Of a DNA stretch of 31,490 bases, positions 7,769 to 14,655 are shown one piece after another. Within the stretch, counting starts at the first letter, position 1. Every line of letters begins with the position of its first letter. The DNA comes from Deinococcus ruber (GTDB lineage: Bacteria > Deinococcota > Deinococci > Deinococcales > Deinococcaceae), in the NCBI RefSeq assembly GCF_014648095.1, contig NZ_BMQL01000055.1:1-31490 (forward strand), given 5' to 3'. The position numbers and the translations under genes were made by a program. The notes beneath the pieces were generated by a model. The model was not told where the DNA came from and ran no database searches. It saw nothing but the letters and a program-made list of their open reading frames with translations.

Positions 7769-9280
7769 TCAGACCACGATCCCCACGTCATGCGCGGGTT
7801 CGAGCTTCGGCTCCAGCGCGGGCGCGGCCCCCAGCCTGTTGATGCCGTCGAAGGCAGCGGTTTTGTAGCACTCGGCCAGCGTGGGGTAATTGAAGACGGT
7901 ATTGACGAAATAATCCACCGTGCCGCCAAAGGCCATCACCGCCTGTCCGATGTGAATCAGCTCCGAAGCGCCGGTGCCGATGATATGCACGCCCAGCAGT
8001 TCCCGCGTTTCCAGATGGAAGATCAGTTTCAGCGTGCCCTGCTCGTCTCCGATGATCTGCCCGCGTGCAATCTCGCGGTACTGCGCCTTGCCGATCTCGT
8101 AAGGGACGCCCGCCTGCGTCAGTTCTTCCTCGTTCTTGCCCACGGTGCTGATCTCGGGAATGGTGTAGATGCCGTAGGGAAACAGTTCCGGCACGCTCTG
8201 GGTGGGAACGCCAAACGCGTGGCACGATGCCAGACGCCCCTGTTCCATGCTCACGCTCGCCAGACTCGGAAAGCCGATCACGTCGCCTACCGCATAGATG
8301 TGGCCCACAGCCGTCTGATAGTGCGCGTTCACGGCGATGCGGCCCCGGTCGTCGGCGCTCAGGCCAGCGGCTTCCAGATTCAGCGAGTTGGTGGCTCCGA
8401 CGCGGCCTACCGAATACAGCACCATATCGCTCAGAATTTCCTTGCCGCTCGCCAGCACCACCCGCACCCGGTCGCCCAGGCTGTCACGCACCTTCTCGAC
8501 CCGGCTGACCGCTTCGCCCAGGCGCAGGGTCATGCGGTTCTGGCGCATCTGATAGGCAAGCACATCGGTAATCTCGTGGTCTACGAATTCCAGCAGTCGG
8601 GGGCGCTTATCGACCAAGGTTACGCGCACGCCCAGCGCCGCGAACATGCTGGCGTACTCGCAGCCGATCACGCCGCCGCCGATGACCGTGACGGTGCGCG
8701 GCATCTCGGTGAGGTCGAGGATGTCGTCGCTGATGATGATGCGTTTGCCGTCGAAGGGAATGTTCTTGTCGCGGGCGGCGCGTGTGCCCACCGCCACCAC
8801 GATGAAGCGGGCGGTCACGTCGCGCCAACTGTCGGAGCCGCGTGTGTCGCGCAGGCGCACGGTATTGGGGCCGATAAAGGTGGCCTCGGCGTTGATGGTT
8901 TCGATGCGGTTGCGGTGAAGCTGCGACCTCACCACATCGAGTTCGTGCGACATCACGCTGCTCGTCCTCAGCAGCAGATCCTGCACGGTAATATCCTGCT
9001 TGACCGCATACGACGCCCCGTACAGCCCGCGCTCGTTGTAGCCGCTCAGGTGCATGATCGCCTCGCGGAAAGTCTTGCTGGGAATGGTGCCGGTATTGAT
9101 GCACACCCCGCCCACCACCGCCTTCTTCTCGACCACCGCCACCTTCTTGCCCAGCTTGGATGCCTGAATGGCCGCCCGCTGCCCGCCGGGGCCAGAGCCG
9201 ATGACCAGCAGATCGTAGGTAAAGTCCTGACTGGGCGGGGTGTCCTGAACCGGAGTGGGCATGGGAATGCTGTTCGACAT
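7769..9280 (-). CDS. sthA: Soluble pyridine nucleotide transhydrogenase
   Basis: This 503-residue flavoprotein belongs to the dihydrolipoamide dehydrogenase superfamily. It has the FAD motif YDLLVIGSGPGGQRAAIQA (about 23-41), the NAD(P) motif VTVIGGGVIGCEYASMFAALG, the second FAD contact IYAVGDVIGFPSLASVSMEQGR, and the C-terminal dimer domain with His in a GASELIHIGQAVM context. The redox motif reads GGVCINTGTIPSKT: one Cys, with Thr replacing the second Cys of disulfide reductases, as in SthA. The enzyme interconverts NADPH and NADH in the cytosol. GAGG about 5 bases before the ATG acts as ribosome binding site. The hypothetical gene at 7434-7754 probably shares its transcript. Confidence 0.9.
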   Translation of the reverse strand: MSNSIPMPTPVQDTPPSQDFTYDLLVIGSGPGGQRAAIQASKLGKKVAVVEKKAVVGGVCINTGTIPSKTFREAIMHLSGYNERGLYGASYAVKQDITVQDLLLRTSSVMSHELDVVRSQLHRNRIETINAEATFIGPNTVRLRDTRGSDSWRDVTARFIVVAVGTRAARDKNIPFDGKRIIISDDILDLTEMPRTVTVIGGGVIGCEYASMFAALGVRVTLVDKRPRLLEFVDHEITDVLAYQMRQNRMTLRLGEAVSRVEKVRDSLGDRVRVVLASGKEILSDMVLYSVGRVGATNSLNLEAAGLSADDRGRIAVNAHYQTAVGHIYAVGDVIGFPSLASVSMEQGRLASCHAFGVPTQSVPELFPYGIYTIPEISTVGKNEEELTQAGVPYEIGKAQYREIARGQIIGDEQGTLKLIFHLETRELLGVHIIGTGASELIHIGQAVMAFGGTVDYFVNTVFNYPTLAECYKTAAFDGINRLGAAPALEPKLEPAHDVGIVV

Positions 9281-9445
9281 GAAAACCTCGTGACCGGAGC
9301 AGAGAGGGAAAGGAAAGGATGGCCTGCCAGGAAGAATCGGAGGAAGAAAAAGCTTACAGAAACGCTATCACCTCTGCCCGCCCGCTGGCACGGGTCGTCT
9401 GGTTTACGGGGTGGGCAGCACCCGCCGAACTCAGTTCCGAGCCTG

Positions 9446-9916
9446 TCAACTGCCCTCCAACGTCAGCGCCATCTTGATTTCATCCAGACCCGGCGCGAAT
9501 CCGTCCGGCCTGCGGCTGACGACCTGAAAGCCGTGGCGGGCGTAGTACCCCTGCGTGTGCTGGCTGGTGTCGATCTGCACCTCGCGCACCTCTGGAAAGT
9601 GCTGGCGTATCCAGCCCAGACGGTAAACGACCAGTTGGCGGCCCAGCCCCCGCCCGTGCAGGTCGCCGCGCACCATGCCCCAGCTCAGGCCCGCTGCGTC
9701 TGCGGCAAGGTTGCCCCCGTGCCACACGCCCCCGCAGGCCACTACCTCCGCGCCGTCTTCCATCACGAAGTACGTGCCGTGGTCGGCAGGGTCGCTCAGA
9801 AACGCCTGATAATCGGCGCGTTCGCTGGCATCGAAAAACGGCGGGCAATTGCTGTCAAAGAGTTCCAGGCACGCGGGGATGTCGGCGGCGATGAAGGCGC
9901 GAATGCTTGGATTCAT
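9446..9916 (-). CDS. GNAT-family N-acetyltransferase
   Basis: This 156-residue protein is a compact GNAT enzyme: IRAFIAADIPACLELFDSNCPPFF at the start, GTYFVMEDGAEVVACGGVW (beta strands 2-3), LSWGMVRGDLHGRGLGRQLVVYRL with the CoA loop, and TSQHTQGYYARHGFQVVSR near the end. The substrate is unknown. The ATG at 9916 is 7 bases from a TACAAT box, a strong -10 match. The 165-base gap downstream to sthA contains only purine-rich sequence and no gene that I can support. Confidence 0.85.
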   Translation of the reverse strand: MNPSIRAFIAADIPACLELFDSNCPPFFDASERADYQAFLSDPADHGTYFVMEDGAEVVACGGVWHGGNLAADAAGLSWGMVRGDLHGRGLGRQLVVYRLGWIRQHFPEVREVQIDTSQHTQGYYARHGFQVVSRRPDGFAPGLDEIKMALTLEGS

Positions 9917-9923
9917 GGCGCAG

Positions 9924-9929
9924 ATTGTA
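9924..9929 (-). promoter_or_regulatory. -10 box of acetyltransferase gene at 9446-9916
   Basis: TACAAT on the minus strand is followed by seven bases and the ATG at 9916. No clear -35 box is present at 16-18 bases upstream. Confidence 0.55.
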
Positions 9930-9936
9930 CGGGTGC

Positions 9937-9974
9937 GGGCTTTGAGCTATGTGCTCTGGGCTATGGGCTTTGAG
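9937..9974 (+). repeat. Diverged GGGCTATG-type tandem repeat
   Basis: Imperfect copies of the unit seen at 3755-3772 (GGGCTTTG, AGCTATG, GGGCTATG, GGGCTTTG) are strung together here, directly upstream of the minus-strand acetyltransferase promoter. Confidence 0.5.
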
Positions 9975-10013
9975 TCGGGGCGAGGGTTTGAGAGCAGGCA
10001 AGAGAGGTTGAAA

Positions 10014-10077
10014 GCTCGTCAGAGACGCCGTTCCCACTTCCCACTTCCTGCTTCTTACTTTCCTCTTCCCACTTCCA
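10014..10077 (+). repeat. GA/CT-rich intergenic repeat, copy 2
   Basis: The copy begins with a 22-base block (10014-10035, containing GTCAGAGACGCCGTTCCC) that is identical to 11196-11217. A pyrimidine tract built from CTTCC units follows. It sits between the divergent acetyltransferase and oxidoreductase genes. Confidence 0.7.
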
Positions 10078-10135
10078 ATCTCTACGGCAGCCCACCGCCT
10101 TAAGCTTTCAGCCCTCTTCTCAGAACCGCGCTCTC

Positions 10136-10141
10136 TACACT
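10136..10141 (+). promoter_or_regulatory. -10 box of Gfo/Idh/MocA oxidoreductase, leaderless type
   Basis: TACACT is followed by GGCGGC and the ATG at 10148. Confidence 0.6.
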
Positions 10142-10147
10142 GGCGGC

Positions 10148-11113
10148 ATGGCACTTCAATGGGGACTTCTCGGCGCGTCGCGCATTGCCCGCTCACTCAT
10201 TCCGGCCATCCGGGCGGCGGGCGGGCATGTTGCTATGGTGGGCGTGCGCGAGCCGCAGTCGGCGCGGGCAAAAGCCTTTGCACAGGAATGGGAAATTGAG
10301 CGAATCGGCAGCTATCAGGACGTGACCGAATCGGGAGTGGACGCGGTGTACAATCCGCTGCCCAACGATGAGCACCTGCCCTGGAGCGCGGCGGCCATGC
10401 GGGCGGGCAAACACGTTCTGACCGAAAAGCCGCTGAGCATGAATGCGGGCGAGGCGCAGCAATTCGCAGACATCGCGCAGGAGACGGGCCGCACCTCGCT
10501 GGAAGCCTTCGCGTACCGCTTTACCCCGCAGATCGAGGAACTGCTGAAGCGCGTGCAGGCAGGCGAGCTGGGCGAGCTGCGGAGCGTGCGCGGCGGCATG
10601 GGCTTCGACCTTCAGAACGAGGGCGATTTCCGCTGGATGCCCGAGAAAGGCGGCGGCGCACTGTACGACGTGGGCTGCTACCCCGTCGATCTGACGCGCC
10701 TGCTGCTGGGCATGCCGCAGGCGATCAGCGGGCAGGCACGCATGACGGCGGGCGGCGTGGACATGGCGTTCAGCGGCACGCTGGCGTATGAAAACGCGCT
10801 GGCGTCGTTCGACTGCGGCTTCGACTGGTGTACGCCCATGACCGCTGGCGTGCAGGTGGTGGGCACTGAGGGCGTGCTGACCCTGGAAGCGGCCTACGAC
10901 AGCTCGGCGCACGGCCACCAGATCGAGCTGAACGGTCACACCCACACCGTCACGCCCGACAACGGGTATACCCGCATGGTGGCGCATTTCCAGCGGGCGG
11001 CACAGGGCGAGGAAGCGCTGCGCTACACGCCCGCAGACTCGGTGGCGCAGGCCCGCATGCTCGACGCCCTGTTCCAGTCGGCGCAGAACGGAAAGCGGGT
11101 GGAGGTTGTCTGA
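10148..11113 (+). CDS. Gfo/Idh/MocA-family NAD(P)-dependent oxidoreductase
   Basis: This 321-residue protein has an N-terminal Rossmann domain (WGLLGASRIARSLIPAIRAAG, residues 5-25), the family signature VLTEKPLSMNAGEA near residue 95 with its active-site Lys, and the C-terminal alpha/beta domain with GGGALYDVGCYPVDLTRLLLG, where DVGCYPVD provides the usual substrate-side Asp. The family oxidises or reduces sugars, inositols and related diols with NAD(P). The nearest familiar groups are 1,5-anhydrofructose reductase and dihydrodiol dehydrogenases, but the substrate cannot be assigned. It stands alone with its own leaderless-type promoter and repeats on both sides. Confidence 0.85.
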   Translation: MALQWGLLGASRIARSLIPAIRAAGGHVAMVGVREPQSARAKAFAQEWEIERIGSYQDVTESGVDAVYNPLPNDEHLPWSAAAMRAGKHVLTEKPLSMNAGEAQQFADIAQETGRTSLEAFAYRFTPQIEELLKRVQAGELGELRSVRGGMGFDLQNEGDFRWMPEKGGGALYDVGCYPVDLTRLLLGMPQAISGQARMTAGGVDMAFSGTLAYENALASFDCGFDWCTPMTAGVQVVGTEGVLTLEAAYDSSAHGHQIELNGHTHTVTPDNGYTRMVAHFQRAAQGEEALRYTPADSVAQARMLDALFQSAQNGKRVEVV

Positions 11114-11118
11114 AGTAA

Positions 11119-11144
11119 GGATCGGAAGGGGGAAGTAGGAACAG
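11119..11144 (+). repeat. GA/CT-rich intergenic repeat, copy 3 (left arm of inverted pair)
   Basis: GGATCGGAAG followed by a purine tract ending GTAGGAACAG. Positions 11124-11140 form a perfect 17-bp inverted match with 11236-11252 in copy 4, so copies 3 and 4 could fold together or mark the ends of a small palindromic element. Confidence 0.65.
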
Positions 11145-11195
11145 GAGCTCTGAAAATCTGCCGCCCTCTGCTTCCGGTGCTCTTTTCCGTCAACT

Positions 11196-11252
11196 GCTCG
11201 TCAGAGACGCCGTTCCCTCTTTCCCACTCCCCACTTCCTACTTCCCCCTTCC
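11196..11252 (+). repeat. GA/CT-rich intergenic repeat, copy 4 (right arm of inverted pair)
   Basis: The 22-base block at 11196-11217 is identical to 10014-10035, and a pyrimidine tract of CTTCC units follows. The last 17 bases (TCCTACTTCCCCCTTCC) are the exact reverse complement of 11124-11140. Confidence 0.7.
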
Positions 11253-11263
11253 AGGCATTGCCC

Positions 11264-11269
11264 TAGAAT
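11264..11269 (+). promoter_or_regulatory. -10 box of the COG4324-type lipoprotein gene, leaderless type
   Basis: TAGAAT is followed by CGCGCC and the ATG at 11276. The box starts 12 bases after repeat copy 4, so the repeat occupies the -35 region. Confidence 0.55.
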
Positions 11270-11275
11270 CGCGCC

Positions 11276-12358
11276 ATGCCCCTCAAGCGCCTGCCCACCA
11301 CCCGCCGTCTCCGATGGATTGGCCTCGGCGTGCTGCTGGGGGCGGGCCTGCTGGCGCTTTCCGGCTGCTCGCAGGTCGGGTATCTGTGGCAGGCAGCGGT
11401 AGGACAGTCGGAACTGCTGACTCGGGCGCGGCCCATTCCAGACGTGATCGCAGACCCCGCCACGCCCGCCGAGTTGCGCCGTCAGCTCACACTGATTCAG
11501 GATGTGCGCCGTTACGCCTCCGAGAGCCTGGGGCTGCCCGACAATTCCACCTTTACCGGATACAGCGACCTGAAACGCCCGTTTCTGGTCTGGAACGTTT
11601 TTGCTGCGCCGCCGCTGTCGGACACGCTCCGAACGTACTGCTTTCCCATCGCGGGCTGCGTGCCGTACCGGGGATATTTTTCGCAGGCAGCGGCAGACAG
11701 CGAGGCGGCGCGGCTCCGCGCACAGGGCGACGACGTATCGGTGGGCGGTGTCAGCGCGTATTCGACGCTGGGGCGCTTCTCTGACCCGATTCCGTCCACG
11801 CTGCTGCGCGGCGGCGACGAAACCCTGATTCGCACCGTCATTCACGAACTGGCTCATCAGGTGGTGTACGTGCAGAACGACACCGCTTTTAACGAGTCGT
11901 TTGCGGTGGCCGTCGAGACTGCCGGAGCGCAGCGGTACGCCGCCGCACGTGGGCTGCCCGTTCCCGACCAGACAACCGCCCGCACCCGCGCCGCCCAGAT
12001 CAATGCGCTGCTGCTCGGCACCCGCACACGCCTCGCTGCGCTGTACGCCTCGGATGTGCCCGACTCCGAGAAGCGTGCGAAAAAAGTCGACACCCTGAAT
12101 GAGACGCGCCAGCAGTACGCCGCCCTGAAAGCCAGCTGGGACGGCTACAGCGGTTACGACGGCTGGTTTTCCGACACGCCCAACGGGCTGAACAATGCGC
12201 TGCTGGGATCGGTGGCGGCCTACGCCGACCATGTTCCGGTCTTTTTAGAACTGCTGGCGCGGCATGGCGGCGATTTTCCGGCCTTCTATGCGGCGGTGAA
12301 AGTGTGTGCGGCGCTGCCCCCAAATGAGCGCCTCGCCTGCCTGCAACCCAGTTCCTGA
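11276..12358 (+). CDS. Predicted aminopeptidase lipoprotein (COG4324)
   Basis: This 360-residue protein begins with a lipoprotein signal: basic KRLPTTRRLRW, hydrophobic IGLGVLLGAGLLALSGC, with the lipobox LSGC placing the acylated Cys near residue 31. The mature part matches the predicted-aminopeptidase family: GYLWQAAVGQSELLTRARPI, YCFPIAGCVPYRGYF, a metal motif TVIHELAHQVVYVQND (HExxH) near residues 190-200, and FNESFAVAVETAGAQRY with the downstream Glu ligand. It should be a membrane-anchored zinc peptidase, though the family's substrate has not been settled. The start is fixed by TAGAAT 6 bases upstream. The S9 peptidase follows 59 bases later on the same strand. Confidence 0.85.
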   Translation: MPLKRLPTTRRLRWIGLGVLLGAGLLALSGCSQVGYLWQAAVGQSELLTRARPIPDVIADPATPAELRRQLTLIQDVRRYASESLGLPDNSTFTGYSDLKRPFLVWNVFAAPPLSDTLRTYCFPIAGCVPYRGYFSQAAADSEAARLRAQGDDVSVGGVSAYSTLGRFSDPIPSTLLRGGDETLIRTVIHELAHQVVYVQNDTAFNESFAVAVETAGAQRYAAARGLPVPDQTTARTRAAQINALLLGTRTRLAALYASDVPDSEKRAKKVDTLNETRQQYAALKASWDGYSGYDGWFSDTPNGLNNALLGSVAAYADHVPVFLELLARHGGDFPAFYAAVKVCAALPPNERLACLQPSS

Positions 12359-12404
12359 CCCAAATGACTGCCGAAGAATGAAGAGCTACGGCTGTGCTGG
12401 CGTG

Positions 12405-12410
12405 CTACAA
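12405..12410 (+). promoter_or_regulatory. Possible -10 box of the S9 peptidase gene
   Basis: TACAAC lies 7 bases before the ATG at 12418. The last base departs from TANNNT, so this is weaker than the other boxes in the window. Confidence 0.35.
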
Positions 12411-12417
12411 CCGCAGC

Positions 12418-14433
12418 ATGCCTGACAGTTTCGACGGTCTCGCTTCCGACATGCCTGCCCTCACCTCTGCTTCTCCTTCCATCGTCACGCCGGAAAGCCT
12501 GTACGCCCTGAAGTTTCCCTCCGATCCGCAGCTCTCTCCAGACGGCTCGCGGGTGGCCTTTGTCCTGACCAGAATCGAGGACGAACACGCCGATACGCCC
12601 GGCGAAGACGAGGAGAGCGCCCCGCGTTACCGCAGCCGCATTCAGCTCTCGGAGGGCGGCGCGGCCCGCGACCTGACCAGTGGCGCGGGCCGGGACAGTT
12701 CGCCGCGCTGGTCGCCCGACGGCTCGTCGCTGGCCTTTCTGAGCGACCGCAGCACCGCGCCCGGCACCCAGGGCAAACCACAGGTGTTTCTGCTGCCCCT
12801 CAGCGGCGGCGAGGCGCAGCAACTGACGCGCTTCAAAAATGGCGTGTCGAATGTGGCCTTCAGCCCCGACGGACGCTACCTCAGCTTCCTGAGCCGGGGC
12901 GACGCCGAGGACAAACGCGGCGCGAAGGGCGAGGCACGCGCTCTCACGTCGCTGCGCTACCGCTTCAATGGCGTGGGCATGCTGCCGCCCAGCCCCGCCG
13001 CGCTGTACCTGCACGACCTGAGCAGCGGCGAGACGAAGCTGTGGCACGCCCCCGAACACGATATCAGCGACTATGCGTGGCGGCCCCAGCCGGGCGGCGG
13101 GGTGCTGTTCGTCAGCAGTCTCAGCGAGCAGGACGCGGCCTTCTGGCGGCAGGAGGTCTTCGAGTTGCCGCTGGAGGGCACGCCGCGCCAGCTGACGCAC
13201 TGGGCCGCTTCGATTGGGCATCTGACCCCCCACCCGGACGGCGTGCGCTTCGCAGGCATTGGCCGCCCCGCCAACACGCTCAATACCGAAGACAGCCACG
13301 TGTTCCTGTTCAGCGCCAGTGGCGAGGGGCAGCGGCTGGATTCCGCCTGGGACTTTCCAGCGGGCAACATCGTGGCGGGCGACCTGCACGTGGGCAGCTT
13401 TACAGACCGCCCGACCTGGGCAGACGAGCAGACTCTCAGCCTGCTGTACACCGTGGGCGGCAGCGCGGGCCTGTTCGATGTTCGGCTGGACGGCACGGTT
13501 TCGCCGCGCCAGCACGACCCGGAGCGCGTGATGGCGGCCTTCAGCATGAATGCACACGGGCTGGCCCACATCAGCGAGAGCGTGACGCAGCCCACCGAGG
13601 TCTATCTGAACGGCGAGCGCGTGACCGATCACGCCGCCCACCTGCCGTTTGCGCCTGTTACCGCGACCCGCATCGCCTTTACCAACGAACTGGGCGAGGG
13701 AGAAGGCTGGGTACTGCTGCCCACCGGAACAGCTCCCGCACCCGCGCTGCTAAACATTCACGGCGGGCCACACACCGCGTATGGGCACGGCTTCATGCAC
13801 GAGTTTCAGCTGTACGCCGCTGCGGGCTACGGCGTGTGCTACAGCAATCCACGCGGGTCGGTGGGCTACGGGCAGGCCTGGAGCGAAGATATTCAGGGAC
13901 GCTGGGGCAGCATCGACATGGCCGACCTCCTGGCCTTCTTCGACGCCTGCCTGACGCAGCTTCCCCGTCTGGACGCGGCCCGCACGGGCGTCATGGGCGG
14001 CAGCTACGGCGGCTTCATGACCAACTGGATCACCTCGCAGACCGACCGCTTTCAGGTCGCCGTGACCGACCGGAGCATCTGCAACTTGCTGTCGTTCGGC
14101 GGCACTTCCGATATCGGCATGAGATTCTGGGACGACGAACTGGGCGGCAACTTCCATCGCCGCGCCGACGCCGCCAAGCTCTGGGATATGAGTCCGCTTC
14201 AGTTTGTCGAGCAGGTTCGCACGCCCACCCTGATCATTCACAGTCTGGAAGACCTGCGCTGCCCCATCGAGCAGGGCGAGCAGTGGTTCGCGGCGCTGCA
14301 ACTGCACGGCGTTCCCTCGCGCTTCGTGCGCTTCCCCGAAGAAGACCATGAACTGAGCCGTTCGGGTCGCCCGGACCGGCGGGTGCGGCGGCTTCAGGAG
14401 TATCTGGACTGGGTGGGGGCGTATCTGAAGTGA
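12418..14433 (+). CDS. S9-family serine peptidase (acylaminoacyl/prolyl oligopeptidase type)
   Basis: This 671-residue peptidase has an N-terminal beta-propeller with PD40-type repeats (SPRWSPDGSSLAFLSDR, VAFSPDGRYLSFLSRG and others, about residues 35-400) and a C-terminal alpha/beta-hydrolase domain. The nucleophile Ser529 is in MGGSYGGFMTNW, the Asp is near 612 (HSLEDLRCP) and the His is at 644 (PEEDHELSR), a full triad. The oxyanion region shows LLNIHGGPHTAYGH. No signal peptide is seen, so it is probably cytosolic and trims short peptides or acylated N-termini. I chose ATG 12418 because of the -10-like box upstream. An in-frame start at 12394 would add eight residues and ATG 12451 would remove eleven. 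Confidence 0.88.
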   Translation: MPDSFDGLASDMPALTSASPSIVTPESLYALKFPSDPQLSPDGSRVAFVLTRIEDEHADTPGEDEESAPRYRSRIQLSEGGAARDLTSGAGRDSSPRWSPDGSSLAFLSDRSTAPGTQGKPQVFLLPLSGGEAQQLTRFKNGVSNVAFSPDGRYLSFLSRGDAEDKRGAKGEARALTSLRYRFNGVGMLPPSPAALYLHDLSSGETKLWHAPEHDISDYAWRPQPGGGVLFVSSLSEQDAAFWRQEVFELPLEGTPRQLTHWAASIGHLTPHPDGVRFAGIGRPANTLNTEDSHVFLFSASGEGQRLDSAWDFPAGNIVAGDLHVGSFTDRPTWADEQTLSLLYTVGGSAGLFDVRLDGTVSPRQHDPERVMAAFSMNAHGLAHISESVTQPTEVYLNGERVTDHAAHLPFAPVTATRIAFTNELGEGEGWVLLPTGTAPAPALLNIHGGPHTAYGHGFMHEFQLYAAAGYGVCYSNPRGSVGYGQAWSEDIQGRWGSIDMADLLAFFDACLTQLPRLDAARTGVMGGSYGGFMTNWITSQTDRFQVAVTDRSICNLLSFGGTSDIGMRFWDDELGGNFHRRADAAKLWDMSPLQFVEQVRTPTLIIHSLEDLRCPIEQGEQWFAALQLHGVPSRFVRFPEEDHELSRSGRPDRRVRRLQEYLDWVGAYLK

Positions 14434-14556
14434 TGCGTGATGCGGTGCTGCTTCACTGCTAGGGCGTGCAGTTCGGCTTAGACGCCTTTCTGCTGCCGGG
14501 CGGCATTCGGCCTCCAGCGCGAACTTCAGCTCATGTTCCTCCTGGCGTTGGTCGAA
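14434..14556 (-). other. Intergenic stretch with possible gene relic
   Basis: No gene on the plus strand. On the minus strand an open frame entering at about 14571 reads FFDQRQEEHELKFALEAE and further charged sequence before running antisense through the S9 peptidase gene. It has no ribosome binding site or -10 box. It may be the remains of a transposase or other gene, or chance. I cannot assign it. Confidence 0.25.
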
Positions 14557-14595
14557 AAAATCCCTGAACAAGCGAGCTGGTGTTCAGAGGATTTT
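14557..14595. terminator. Inverted repeat, probable bidirectional terminator
   Basis: AAAATCCCTGAACA (14557-14570) pairs with TGTTCAGAGGATTTT (14581-14595) with one bulged base and a 10-base loop. The T run on the plus side is four long, and on the minus side six long. It lies about 120 bases after the S9 stop and before the fusion gene's promoter. Confidence 0.55.
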
Positions 14596-14643
14596 GCGGA
14601 ATCGATATGAAGGCTCCTCACTGCCCTCCTCCGCTTCCCTCCC

Positions 14644-14649
14644 TATACT
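14644..14649 (+). promoter_or_regulatory. -10 box of the PlsY-like/acyl-reductase fusion, leaderless type
   Basis: TATACT, close to the ideal TATAAT, is followed by CAGCCC and the ATG at 14656. A -35 box is not obvious. Confidence 0.6.
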
Positions 14650-14655
14650 CAGCCC

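Noticed and set aside
7790..9973. 727-residue plus-strand open frame opposite sthA and the acetyltransferase
   Set aside because: It lies antisense to two clear genes, is rich in His/Gln/Ala/Arg without any domain, and has no start signal. High GC makes long antisense frames common.
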